Assembly (NCBI RefSeq): GCF_914271545.1 | Contig: NZ_CAJZAH010000002.1 | Span: forward strand, 558,001 to 622,000 | Direction of reading: 5' to 3' | DNA length: 64,000 nucleotides | Source of the DNA: Cupriavidus respiraculi | Lineage (GTDB): Bacteria; Pseudomonadota; Gammaproteobacteria; Burkholderiales; Burkholderiaceae | Shown here: positions 21,131-29,591 of the stretch, one piece after another | Position numbering within the stretch: the first letter of the stretch is position 1 | Layout: each line of letters opens with the position of its first letter | Position numbers and translations under genes: made by a program | The notes under the pieces: model-generated | The model's input: the letters and a program-made list of their open reading frames with translations, nothing else | What the model was told of the DNA's origin: nothing | Database searches by the model: none

Positions 21131-21228
21131 CCGGATACGCAAGGGCATTCGGCCGCTTGCGGGACCCCACGCAGGGATAGCACCAACAACGCGCGAGCCG
21201 GCTTTCCGGCTGACGTGGCGCCCGGGTC

Positions 21229-21825
21229 TCAGCCCCTGGCGGCGCCGTCCAGCGGATACCGGGGCGGCAGGCCGGCGCCGGCCCCTTCGGTCACCTCGCG
21301 CACCGCACAAAGGCGCTGCACAAAGGCGGTTTTGGGCACTTCGACGACCCCGTCCTCATAGGCCACCACGCGCAGCCGGCCGTGGACCGCCTCGAGCAGC
21401 TCGCCCGGACGCAGCAGGAAGGCGGGGTTGGACGGCTTGCCCACCGTCTCGTTGCCGGCGGCAAAGGTTTCGTACAGCAGCACGCCCTGCGGCGCGAGCG
21501 CGTCCAGCAGATGCGGCCACAGCGGGCGATGCAGGTAGTTGGTGACCACCACGGCGTCGAACGGCGCAAACCCGGACAGCGGCCAGTCGCCCTGCTCCAG
21601 ATCGGCGGCGAGGCGACTGACTTCGTCCGGCAGCCCCGCCAGGGCCTGGGCGTCACGGTCCACGCCCAGCACGGCGTAGCCGCGCGCGGCCAGCCAGCGG
21701 GCATGCCGGCCGCCCCCGCACGCGAGGTCCAGCACCCGGCCGCCCGGCCGGATCAGGTGCGCCCAGCGCGCGATCCACGGCGAGGGCTGGCTCAGGGCCG
21801 CGTGCGTGGGAGCGTTCGTCTGCAT
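21229..21825 (-). CDS. Class I SAM-dependent methyltransferase
   Basis: A 198-residue small methyltransferase. The SAM motif I is [17 protein letters not shown], motif [10 protein letters not shown], and [12 protein letters not shown] sits at the motif IV position. The form resembles TehB-like and related small-molecule methyltransferases, but the substrate is not predictable. The ATG at 21825 is used; a TTG three codons upstream is also open. It lies 16 bases after trpS and 137 bases before dapA on the same strand. Confidence 0.85.
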   Translation of the reverse strand: MQTNAPTHAALSQPSPWIARWAHLIRPGGRVLDLACGGGRHARWLAARGYAVLGVDRDAQALAGLPDEVSRLAADLEQGDWPLSGFAPFDAVVVTNYLHRPLWPHLLDALAPQGVLLYETFAAGNETVGKPSNPAFLLRPGELLEAVHGRLRVVAYEDGVVEVPKTAFVQRLCAVREVTEGAGAGLPPRYPLDGAARG

Positions 21826-21841
21826 GACCGGCAACGTCCGC

Positions 21842-23044
21842 TCAACGATAGCCGAGGCCCATGGCGTCGCGCACTTCGGCCATCGTCTCGCGCGCGGCCT
21901 GGCGCGCCTTGTCGCAGCCGTCGTCGACGATCGCGCGCAGCAGCGCCGGGTCGTCCATGTATTTCTGCGCGCGCTCCAGCATGGGCTGCTGCTCGCGCAG
22001 GATGCCGTCGATCACCGGCTGCTTGCATTCGATGCAGCCGATGCCGGCGCTACGGCATCCCTGCTGCACCCACTCGCGTGTCGGTTCATCCGAATACACC
22101 TGGTGCAGTTGCCACACCGGGCAGCGCGTGGGCTCGCCGGGATCGGTGCGGCGCACGCGGGCCGGGTCCGTCGGCATGGTGCGCACCTTCTTTTCCACCG
22201 AGGCCTTGTCCTCCCGCATGCGGATGGTGTTGCCGTACGACTTGGACATCTTCTGGCCGTCCAGGCCTGGCATCCGCGACGCGGCGGTCAGCAGTGCCTG
22301 CGGCTCGACGAGAATGGTCTTGCGCGAGCCGGTCAGGTAGCCCAGCAGCAGTTCGCGGTCGGCGCCCGAGAGGCTCTGCGACTGCTCCAGCAGCGCGCGG
22401 CCCTCGTCCAGCGATTCGGGTGCGCCCTGCTCCTGGTAGGCGCGGCGCAGGTCCAGGAACGCCTTGGTGCGCTTGCCGCCAAGCTTCTTGGCCGCTTCCT
22501 GCGCCTTTTCCTCGAAGCCCGGCTGCCGGCCGTACAGATAGTTGAAGCGGCGGGCGATCTCGCGCGTGATTTCCACGTGCGGCACCTGGTCTTCGCCCAC
22601 GGGCACGCGGCCGGCGCGATAGATCAGGATATCGGCCGCCTGCAGCAGCGGGTAGCCGAGGAAGCCGTAGGTGGCCAGATCCTTGTCCTTGAGCTTCTCG
22701 ATCTGGTCCTTGTAGGTCGGCACGCGCTCGAGCCAGCCCAGCGGCGTGCCCATGGCCAGCAGCGTGAACAGTTCCGCGTGCTCGGGCACCCGGCTCTGGA
22801 TGAACAGCGTGGCCTGCTGCGGATCGACGCCGGCCGCCAGCCAGTCCGTCAGCATCTCCCACACCGACTCGCCGATGACCTCGGTCGATTCGTAGTGCGT
22901 GGTCAGCGCGTGCCAGTCGGCGACGAAGAAAAAGCAGGGAAACTCGCCTTGCAGCTGGACCCAGTTTTTCAGCACGCCGTGATAGTGGCCGAGATGCAGT
23001 GCGCCGGTGGGGCGCATGCCGGAGAGAACGCGGTCGGGAAACAT
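21842..23044 (-). CDS. trpS: Tryptophanyl-tRNA synthetase
   Basis: This class I synthetase charges tRNA-Trp. The 400-residue protein starts MFPDRVLSGMRPTGALHLGH, with the HIGH motif in LHLGHYHG and KMSKSYGN near residue 262. It is longer than the 334-residue E. coli enzyme and includes a Cys-containing C-terminal part (GCRSAGIGCIECKQ) seen in the longer bacterial TrpRS form. It sits between the site-2 protease and the methyltransferase in a minus-strand run. Confidence 0.96.
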   Translation of the reverse strand: MFPDRVLSGMRPTGALHLGHYHGVLKNWVQLQGEFPCFFFVADWHALTTHYESTEVIGESVWEMLTDWLAAGVDPQQATLFIQSRVPEHAELFTLLAMGTPLGWLERVPTYKDQIEKLKDKDLATYGFLGYPLLQAADILIYRAGRVPVGEDQVPHVEITREIARRFNYLYGRQPGFEEKAQEAAKKLGGKRTKAFLDLRRAYQEQGAPESLDEGRALLEQSQSLSGADRELLLGYLTGSRKTILVEPQALLTAASRMPGLDGQKMSKSYGNTIRMREDKASVEKKVRTMPTDPARVRRTDPGEPTRCPVWQLHQVYSDEPTREWVQQGCRSAGIGCIECKQPVIDGILREQQPMLERAQKYMDDPALLRAIVDDGCDKARQAARETMAEVRDAMGLGYR

Positions 23045-23122
23045 ATTGTTGGAATCAGTGTTTCGGGGGGAGAGGTTGCGGCGGCAGCGCCGGCGCGGCG
23101 CGCCGCGATGCCAGGGTCCGGA

Positions 23123-23788
23123 TCATTGCACCAGCGCGAGGATCGGTTGCAGCATGAACTGCACCACGGAGCCGAGCAGGCCCATCACCGGCTGCATCCA
23201 CACGCGCGTGATCACGCCGGCTGCCAGCAGCGCCAGCACCACGAAGATGCCGTACGGCTCGATGCGGGACACGGCATAGGCGATACGCTGCGGCAGCAGC
23301 GCGGTCAGTACGCGGCCGCCGTCCAGCGGCGGCAGCGGGAACAGGTTGAAGGCGGCCACGACCAGATTGACGAGCACGCCGGCGCGCGCCATCTGGCTGA
23401 AGAACGGTTCCTGCACCTGCGCCAGCACCAGGCCCAGCGCCACCAGCGCCCAGGCGAATGCCTGCGCCAGATTGCTGCCCGGGCCGGCCAGAGCCACCCA
23501 CATGCCGTGCCAGCGCGGATTGCGCAGCCGGCCGAAGGCCACCGGCACCGGCTTGGCATAGCCGAACACGAACGCGCCGTTGGTCAGGAAATACAGCAGC
23601 AGGGGCACGGCGATGGTGCCGATGGGGTCGACGTGCCGGACGGGATTCAGGCTGACGCGGCCCAGCATATAGGCCGTGTTGTCGCCGAAATGCTTGGCCA
23701 CGTAGCCATGCGCGGCCTCGTGCAGCGTGATGGCGAACAGCACGGGCAAGGCGTAGACCGCGAAGGTCTGAATCAGAGAGGAATCCAT
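23123..23788 (-). CDS. Site-2 protease family membrane metalloprotease
   Basis: A 221-residue, multi-pass intramembrane zinc protease (M50 family). HEAAH (H23, E24, H27) lies in the first membrane helix and FPLPPLDGGRV (D157) supplies the third zinc ligand. No PDZ domain is present, so this is the short YwhC/FtsH-unrelated type rather than RseP. The substrate is unknown. A TACAAT box ends only eight bases before the ATG and no Shine-Dalgarno is present, hinting at a leaderless transcript. Confidence 0.9.
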   Translation of the reverse strand: MDSSLIQTFAVYALPVLFAITLHEAAHGYVAKHFGDNTAYMLGRVSLNPVRHVDPIGTIAVPLLLYFLTNGAFVFGYAKPVPVAFGRLRNPRWHGMWVALAGPGSNLAQAFAWALVALGLVLAQVQEPFFSQMARAGVLVNLVVAAFNLFPLPPLDGGRVLTALLPQRIAYAVSRIEPYGIFVVLALLAAGVITRVWMQPVMGLLGSVVQFMLQPILALVQ

Positions 23789-23796
23789 GGGGGGCT

Positions 23797-23802
23797 ATTG
23801 TA
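23797..23802 (-). promoter_or_regulatory. -10 box close to the site-2 protease start
   Basis: TACAAT on the minus strand, separated from the ATG (start at 23788) by only eight bases. Transcription would begin at or next to the start codon. Confidence 0.4.
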
Positions 23803-23876
23803 ACGGGCTGGCCGCCCGGAAAGCCGCATGGCGTCGCCGGCGCGGCAAAAAGGCTGGCGCCGCGCTCAGGCGCGCC

Positions 23877-24500
23877 TCACAGTCCGAAGCGTTTCATGTC
23901 GCCGCAGCCTTCGCGCACCAGCACCGGCTCGCCGCTGGTCAGATCGACCACGGTGCTGGGCCGTCCCGGCGCCGGCCCGCCGTCGATCACCAGGTCCAGC
24001 TGCTTCTCCAGCCTGGCGCGGATCTCGGCGGGGTCGTTCAGCGGTGCCTCGTCGTCCGGCAGCTGCAGCGTGGCGCTGATCAGCGGCTCGCCGGTCTCGT
24101 GCAGCAGGGCCAGCGGAATGGCGTGGTCGGGCACCCGCACGCCGATGGTCTTGCGCGCCGGATGCGACAGGCGGCGCGGCACTTCCTTGGTCGCCTCGAG
24201 GATGAACACGAAGGGGCCGGGCGTCGCGCCCTTGATCCAGCGGTACTGCCGGTTGTCGACGCGCGCGAAATTGCCCAGCTCCGACAGGTCGCGGCACATC
24301 AGCGTCAGATGGTGCTTGTCGTCGATGCCGCGCAGCCGGCGCAGCCGCTCCACCGCGGCCTTGTCGTCGAGCCGGCAGGCGAGCGCATAGCTGGAGTCGG
24401 TGGGCAGGGCCAGCAGCCCGCCCTTGGCGATGATCTGCGCGGCCTGCTTGATCAGCCGCGTCTGTGGATTCTCGGGATGGAGCTCGAAGTACTGGGACAT
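23877..24500 (-). CDS. YciO/TsaC-family threonylcarbamoyl-AMP synthase-like protein
   Basis: A 207-residue Sua5/YrdC/YciO-fold protein. Features are GLLALPTDSSYALACRLDD, RLRGIDDKHHLTLMC and GPFVFILEATKEVPRRLSHP. The KHHLTL motif and overall length point to the YciO branch. TsaC-type enzymes make threonylcarbamoyl-AMP for the t6A tRNA modification; YciO enzymes have low activity and an unsettled role. It lies 39 bases after rnm, the same pairing (rnm/yciV with yciO) known from E. coli. Confidence 0.9.
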   Translation of the reverse strand: MSQYFELHPENPQTRLIKQAAQIIAKGGLLALPTDSSYALACRLDDKAAVERLRRLRGIDDKHHLTLMCRDLSELGNFARVDNRQYRWIKGATPGPFVFILEATKEVPRRLSHPARKTIGVRVPDHAIPLALLHETGEPLISATLQLPDDEAPLNDPAEIRARLEKQLDLVIDGGPAPGRPSTVVDLTSGEPVLVREGCGDMKRFGL

Positions 24501-24539
24501 GGACGGTCGGGATCGGTCTGGAGACTGGCGGTGCGTGCC

Positions 24540-25385
24540 TTACCAGTCGTGCCAGACCGGCGTGACGGAGGGCGGCAGCGGCGGCAGCGTGCCGATCTCC
24601 ACCCGGCCTTCGCCCGGCCCGTGGAAATCCGAGCCGCGCGAGGCCAGCAGGCCATAGTGGCGCGCGACCACGGCGTAGCGCTGGTACTGGTCGGGCGTAT
24701 GGCTGCCGGTGACCACTTCCACGCCGGCGCCGCCGAGCTGCTTGAACTCGTCGAACAGCGCATCGTGCTGCAGCGGCGAATAGTTGTAGCGCCCCGGATG
24801 CGCCATCACGGCGATGCCGCCGGCGGCGCGTATCCAGGTGATGGCCTCGGACAACGTGGCCCAGCGGTGGCCCACGTAGCCCGGCCGCCCTTCCGACAGG
24901 TATTCGCCGAACACCTCGCCCACGCTGGCGCAGATGCCGCGGTCCACCATCCAGCGCGCGAAGTGCGTCCGGGAGATCAGGTCCGGATTGCCGACGTACT
25001 GCAGCGCGCCCTCGTAGGCGCCCTCGATGCCGACGGCCTGCAGGGCCTCGCCGATATCCTGCGCCCGGCGCGCGCGGCCCGAGCGGGTGGCCGCCAGTCC
25101 CTCGACCAGGGTCGGGCAGAACGGGTCGATCTGCAGGCCGACGATATGGACGGTCTGGCCGGCCCAGGTCACCGAGATCTCGACGCCAGGCACATAGCGC
25201 ATGCCCAGCGCCTCGGCGGCGGCGCGGGCGGCCGCCTGGCCGCCGACTTCGTCGTGGTCCGTCAGCGCCCAGTACGCGACGCCCGCGGCATGGGCGCGGG
25301 CGGCCACGTCCTCGGGGGCCATGGTGCCGTCGGAAACGACGGAATGACAGTGCAGGTCGGCGTTGATGGCGTGTGGATCTCGCAT
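24540..25385 (-). CDS. rnm: PHP-domain 5'-3' exoribonuclease / nucleoside bisphosphatase (Rnm/TrpH)
   Basis: A 281-residue PHP-fold metal-dependent hydrolase: ADLHCHSVVSDGT (D10, H12, H14), LTDHDEVGG and VEISVTW, then HPGRYNY and GSDFHGPGEG supply the later ligands. E. coli Rnm (YciV) trims 5' ends of rRNAs, and homologues hydrolyse 3',5'-bisphosphonucleosides. The start MRDPHAINADLHCHS places the first ligand at the usual distance. It heads a minus-strand run and lies divergent from the FNR gene across 212 bases. Confidence 0.9.
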   Translation of the reverse strand: MRDPHAINADLHCHSVVSDGTMAPEDVAARAHAAGVAYWALTDHDEVGGQAAARAAAEALGMRYVPGVEISVTWAGQTVHIVGLQIDPFCPTLVEGLAATRSGRARRAQDIGEALQAVGIEGAYEGALQYVGNPDLISRTHFARWMVDRGICASVGEVFGEYLSEGRPGYVGHRWATLSEAITWIRAAGGIAVMAHPGRYNYSPLQHDALFDEFKQLGGAGVEVVTGSHTPDQYQRYAVVARHYGLLASRGSDFHGPGEGRVEIGTLPPLPPSVTPVWHDW

Positions 25386-25542
25386 GCCGCCATTCTACTC
25401 CCGGAGTTTCGTGCGTTCCCGCGCGATGCGCGCCACCGGGCGCGCCGCTATGTGCGCCAGCGCGCAGGCGGGCCCGCCCGGCATGCGGCGCGATAGCCCT
25501 TTCGCCAACGCTGGCGTGGGGCGCCGGCGCGCCATCGCGCGG

Positions 25543-25548
25543 TATAGT
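25543..25548 (+). promoter_or_regulatory. Candidate -10 box for the FNR gene
   Basis: TATAGT about 50 bases upstream of the FNR ATG. The -35 region is GC-rich and not convincing. Confidence 0.3.
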
Positions 25549-25597
25549 GGGCGCCTCGAATCCCCCGTCGGCGGCGCCGCGCGCCGCCTGCCAAGTC

Positions 25598-26713
25598 ATG
25601 CAAGCCTCTGCCCCGCCCTCCCGCCCCGCCGATTCCGCCTCCCCGCACCACAGCGATGCCAGCACGATCCGCACCGACGTGCTGATCGTCGGCGCCGGCC
25701 CTGTCGGCCTGTTCGCCGCATTCCAGGCTGGGGTGCTGGGTCTGCAATGCCAGATCATCGACGTGCTGGACCGCGCTGGCGGCCAGTGCACCGAGCTCTA
25801 TCCCGAAAAGCCGATCTACGATATTCCCGCCGTGCCGGGCTGCCTCGCGCAGGAACTGGTGGACCGGCTGCTGGAGCAGTGCGCGCCGTTCGCCGTGCCC
25901 ATGCATTTCGGCGAGCGCGCCAACAGCGTGCAGGAACTGCCCGACGCCGCGCCGGAACAGGGCGAGCACAAGCCCCTGCACCGGCTGCTGGTGACCACCG
26001 ACGCGGGCAAGCGCTTCGACGTGGCGGCGGTGCTGATCTGCGCCGGCGCGGGCGCGTTCGCGCCCCAGCGCGTGTCGCTGCCCGAGGCCGCCGCGCTGGA
26101 AGACCGTCATCTGCACTACGCGGTGCGCGACGTGTCGCGCTTCGCCGGCAAGCGGGTGATCGTGGCCGGCGGCGGCGATTCCGCGCTCGACTGGGCGCTG
26201 GCGCTGCGCAAGGTGGCGGCGCGCGTCACGCTACTGCACCGGCGCGAGGGCTTCCGCGCCGCGGACGGCACCGTGGCCGAGATGCGCGCCGCCGTGGCCG
26301 CCGGCGAGATGGACTTCGTGGTGGGCATGCTGGGCGCGCTGGACACCGACGGCGGCAAGCTGACCGCCGCGCGGATCCGCACCCGCGACGACACGCTGAC
26401 CGTGCCGGCCGACGAGCTGGTGGCGCTCTATGGGCTGGTGTCAGAGCCAGGCCCGATCGCCCACTGGGACCTGGACATGCGCGCCGGCCGCATCATGGTG
26501 GACACCACCACCTACGAAAGCTCGCGGCGCGGCATCTTCGCCGCGGGCGACATCGCCTTCTACAGCAACAAGCAGAAGCTGATCCTGTCGGGCTTCCACG
26601 AGGCCGCGCTGGCGCTGCGTCGGGCCTATCACTATGCCTTCCCCGAGAAGGCGCTGGTGCACGTGCACACCAGCAACAACGCGGCGCTGAAGGAAAAGCT
26701 GACCCACGCCTGA
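25598..26713 (+). CDS. Ferredoxin/flavodoxin-NADP(+) reductase, thioredoxin-reductase-like
   Basis: A 371-residue FAD/NADPH flavoprotein. The N-terminal FAD motif is VLIVGAGPVGLFAAFQAG (residues about 28-45), then GGQCTELYPEKPIYDIPA. The NADPH motif GGGDSALDWALAL is in the middle and FAAGDIAFY near the C-terminus. The CxxC redox pair of thioredoxin reductase is absent, which marks the YumC-type ferredoxin-NADP reductase group. The first 27 residues are an unconserved polar lead; the ATG at 25598 is the first reasonable start. It is convergent with the alpha/beta hydrolase gene. Confidence 0.92.
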   Translation: MQASAPPSRPADSASPHHSDASTIRTDVLIVGAGPVGLFAAFQAGVLGLQCQIIDVLDRAGGQCTELYPEKPIYDIPAVPGCLAQELVDRLLEQCAPFAVPMHFGERANSVQELPDAAPEQGEHKPLHRLLVTTDAGKRFDVAAVLICAGAGAFAPQRVSLPEAAALEDRHLHYAVRDVSRFAGKRVIVAGGGDSALDWALALRKVAARVTLLHRREGFRAADGTVAEMRAAVAAGEMDFVVGMLGALDTDGGKLTAARIRTRDDTLTVPADELVALYGLVSEPGPIAHWDLDMRAGRIMVDTTTYESSRRGIFAAGDIAFYSNKQKLILSGFHEAALALRRAYHYAFPEKALVHVHTSNNAALKEKLTHA

Positions 26714-26740
26714 CCCGGTCCGGCCCGGCACCCCGGGGCC

Positions 26741-27634
26741 TCAGGCGCAGAACGACTCGATCATCTCCGCGACGATTTCGGGCTGGTCGTGGTGCAGCAT
26801 ATGGCCGGCGTCGTCGATCACGGCCTCGCGAAAGTCCCGGAAGGCCGAGAAGCGCTGCCGGAATTCATCCAGCGGTTGCTTGTGGGCGATATGGCGCAGG
26901 GTTTCGGAATCGCGCGCCTCCACATGGAGCACGGGCGCGGTGACCGCGGCCCAGATCGCCATCACCTCGTCCAGGCGGTACAGCATGGGGTTGACCAGCT
27001 TGTGCGCCGGGTCGCCGAGAATCTCCCAGCGGCCCGCCTCGTTGCGGCGCGACCAGTGCGCCGCCAGAAACGCCGCGCGGTCGTCGCGCAGGCGCGGATT
27101 GGTCTTCTTGAGCCGCGCCGCGACCGCCTCCACGCTGTCGTAGGTCTTCAGCGGCGGCGGCTCGCGCAGTTCGTCGAGCCAGCGCGCGTAACGGCCCGGG
27201 GCCTGGGCCGCGCGCGTCGCCGTCATGCCGAATCCTTCGAGGTCCACCACGCGCCGCACCCGCTCCGGGCGGATGCCGGCGTACAGGCATACCGCGTTGG
27301 CGCCCATGCTGTGACCGACGAGGTTGACCGCGCCGCGCGGTGCGTAGTGGTCCAGCAGCCCTTCGAGATCGGCAAGGTAGTCGGGGAACCAGTACGAACT
27401 CGTGCCGGGATAGCGGGTGGGCCGGTCGGTTTCGCCGAAGCCGCGCCAGTCGGGCGCGATCACGTGCCAGTCGCCGCGCAGCGCGTCGGCCAGGAACTGG
27501 AACGAGGCTGCCACATCCATCCAGCCGTGCAGCAGGAACAGCTGCGGGGCGCCGGGCTTTCCCCAATGCCGCACGTGGTAGTTCAGCCCGCGCAGCGTGA
27601 TAAATTCCGAGCGCGAGGTCTCTTTGATCGTCAT
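26741..27634 (-). CDS. Alpha/beta-hydrolase fold protein
   Basis: A 297-residue alpha/beta hydrolase. The oxyanion region is LFLLHGWMDVAAS, the nucleophile elbow is VGHSMGANA (Ser), the acid is probably in HVEARDSET and the catalytic His in DDAGHMLHHDQP. The ATG at 27634 follows GGGGGAG. The substrate is unknown; esters or CoA-linked acyl compounds are possible because the divergent neighbour is an acyl-CoA synthetase. The two genes share a 196-base region with a palindromic operator candidate. Confidence 0.88.
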   Translation of the reverse strand: MTIKETSRSEFITLRGLNYHVRHWGKPGAPQLFLLHGWMDVAASFQFLADALRGDWHVIAPDWRGFGETDRPTRYPGTSSYWFPDYLADLEGLLDHYAPRGAVNLVGHSMGANAVCLYAGIRPERVRRVVDLEGFGMTATRAAQAPGRYARWLDELREPPPLKTYDSVEAVAARLKKTNPRLRDDRAAFLAAHWSRRNEAGRWEILGDPAHKLVNPMLYRLDEVMAIWAAVTAPVLHVEARDSETLRHIAHKQPLDEFRQRFSAFRDFREAVIDDAGHMLHHDQPEIVAEMIESFCA

Positions 27635-27730
27635 GGTCTCCCCCGATTTTCGACCACTTGTTGGCCGTTGGTGTCGGGGTCTGCCGCCCACGACGACGGA
27701 CGCCCCGATATTGTTTCGAACATCCTAAAA

Positions 27731-27742
27731 GAACGATCGTTC
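27731..27742. promoter_or_regulatory. Palindromic operator candidate
   Basis: GAACGATCGTTC is a perfect 12-base palindrome between the divergent hydrolase and acyl-CoA synthetase genes. Sites of this form are typical of TetR-family repressors of fatty-acid or CoA-ester genes. The regulator is not in the window. Confidence 0.5.
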
Positions 27743-27830
27743 GGTTGCGGCGATTATAGCGAGTCGGGCCACAGCAGGCCGCCCGGCGCTGATCCCGCCT
27801 GCCGCCGCCGCGCGACAAAGGGAGACAAGC

Positions 27831-29567
27831 ATGGCCGTATCCGCGTTGCCGGCGAGCCGGCGCGACGACTATTCCGCGCTGTACCAGGACTTCCGCTGGC
27901 ATGTGCCCGAGTATTTCAACCTCGCCGAGGTGTGCTGCGGACGGTGGGCGCGCGACCCCGCCACGGCGACCCGCGTGGCGGTCCATACCGAGCACGAGGA
28001 CGGCCGGCGCGCGAGCTACCACTACGGATTCCTGCAGGCGGAGGCGAATCGCCTGTCGCGGGCGCTGCAAGAGCTGGGCGTGCAACGCGGCGACCGGGTC
28101 GCCATCGTGATGCCGCAGCGCATCGAGACCGTAATCGCGCATCTGGCGATCTACCAGCTCGGCGCCATTGCCATGCCGCTGTCAATGCTGTTCGGCCCCG
28201 AGGCGCTGGCCTATCGCCTGGAGCACAGCGATGCGCGCGTCGCCATCGCCGACGAGACCTCGCTGGACAACGTGCTCGCCGCCCGCCCGGAATGCCCGGC
28301 GCTGGCCACGGTGATCGGCGCCGGCGGCGCCGCGCACCGGGCCGACCATGACTGGAGCGCCCTGCTGGCGGCGCAGTTGCCCGAGTTCACCGCGGTACGG
28401 ACCAAGGCCGACGAGGCCGCGGTGCTGATCTACACGAGCGGCACCACCGGGCCGCCCAAGGGGGCCGTGATTCCGCACCGGGCACTGATCGGCAACCTGA
28501 CCGGTTTCGTCTGCTCGCAGAACTGGTATCCGCAGGACGACGACGTGTTCTGGAGCCCCGCGGACTGGGCCTGGACCGGCGGCCTGTGGGACGCGCTGAT
28601 GCCGGCGCTCTATTTCGGCAGGCCCATCGTCGGCTACCAGGGCCGCTTCTCGGCCGAGCTCGCCTTCGAGATCCTGGAGCGCTACCGCGTCACCAATACC
28701 TTCCTGTTCCCCACCGCGCTCAAGCAGATGATGAAGACCTGCCCCGAGCCGGCGGGGCGCTACGACCTGCGGCTGCGTGCGCTGATGAGCGCCGGGGAGG
28801 CGGTCGGCGAGACGGTGTTCGACTGGTGCCGCGACGCGCTGGGCGTGGTGGTCAACGAGATGTTCGGGCAGACGGAGATCAACTACATCGTCGGCAACTG
28901 CACCGCGCAGAACGACGATGGTCAGCCCGGCTGGCCGGCCCGCCCCGGCTCGATGGGGCGCCCCTACCCGGGCCACCGCGTCGCCGTGATCGACGACGAC
29001 GGACGGCCGTGCGCGCCTGGCGAAGACGGCGAGGTGGCCGTCTGCACCACGGACATCCACGGCCATCCGGACCCGGTCTTCTTTCTCGGCTACTGGAAGA
29101 ACGAGGCGGCCACCGCGGGCAAGTTTCTCGAAGCCGACGGCCTGCGCTGGTGCCGCACCGGCGACCTGGCGCGCGTCGACGAGGACGGCTACCTGTGGTA
29201 CCAGGGCCGGGCCGACGATGTGTTCAAGTCCTCCGGCTACCGCATCGGCCCGAGCGAGATCGAGAACTGCCTGCTCAAGCATCCGGCGGTGTCGAACTGC
29301 GCCGTGGTGCCCTCGCCGGACGCCGAGCGGGGCGCCATCGTCAAGGCCTTTATCGTGCTGACGCCCAGCGTCGTGCGCTCGTCCGAGGCCGACGCGGCGC
29401 TGACCGCCGAGCTGCAGCGCCATGTGCGAGGCCAGCTTGCCCCCTACGAATACCCGAAGGCAATCGAGTTCATCGACCAGTTGCCGATGACCACCACCGG
29501 CAAGATCCAGCGGCGGGTGCTGCGCGTGCAGGAGGAAGAGCGCGCCCGCGCGCGGCAGGCCGGTTGA
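27831..29567 (+). CDS. Medium-chain-type acyl-CoA synthetase (MACS-like AMP-binding enzyme)
   Basis: It activates a carboxylic acid with ATP and CoA to an acyl-CoA. The 578-residue protein has the adenylate P-loop YTSGTTGPPKG (from residue 200), FWSPADWAWTGG, MFGQTEINYIVGN, the hinge CRTGDLARVDEDGYLWYQGR and the catalytic Lys in TTTGKIQRRVLR. The WSPADWAW and DDVFKSSGYRIGPSEIE motifs fit the acetate/medium-chain group. The acyl substrate cannot be told from sequence. The ATG follows GGGAGA. It is divergent from the alpha/beta hydrolase gene. Confidence 0.93.
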   Translation: MAVSALPASRRDDYSALYQDFRWHVPEYFNLAEVCCGRWARDPATATRVAVHTEHEDGRRASYHYGFLQAEANRLSRALQELGVQRGDRVAIVMPQRIETVIAHLAIYQLGAIAMPLSMLFGPEALAYRLEHSDARVAIADETSLDNVLAARPECPALATVIGAGGAAHRADHDWSALLAAQLPEFTAVRTKADEAAVLIYTSGTTGPPKGAVIPHRALIGNLTGFVCSQNWYPQDDDVFWSPADWAWTGGLWDALMPALYFGRPIVGYQGRFSAELAFEILERYRVTNTFLFPTALKQMMKTCPEPAGRYDLRLRALMSAGEAVGETVFDWCRDALGVVVNEMFGQTEINYIVGNCTAQNDDGQPGWPARPGSMGRPYPGHRVAVIDDDGRPCAPGEDGEVAVCTTDIHGHPDPVFFLGYWKNEAATAGKFLEADGLRWCRTGDLARVDEDGYLWYQGRADDVFKSSGYRIGPSEIENCLLKHPAVSNCAVVPSPDAERGAIVKAFIVLTPSVVRSSEADAALTAELQRHVRGQLAPYEYPKAIEFIDQLPMTTTGKIQRRVLRVQEEERARARQAG

Positions 29568-29583
29568 GCGCCGCCGGCGGCGC
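29568..29583. repeat. GC palindrome between convergent genes
   Basis: GCGCCGCCGGCGGCGC is a perfect 16-base palindrome in the 24-base space between the acyl-CoA synthetase stop and the DUF455 gene stop. It has no T-run, so a terminator role is doubtful. Confidence 0.45.
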
Positions 29584-29591
29584 GGGCCCGG

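Noticed and set aside
29568-29583. GC palindrome between convergent genes as a terminator
   Set aside because: No T-run on either strand; kept only as a repeat.
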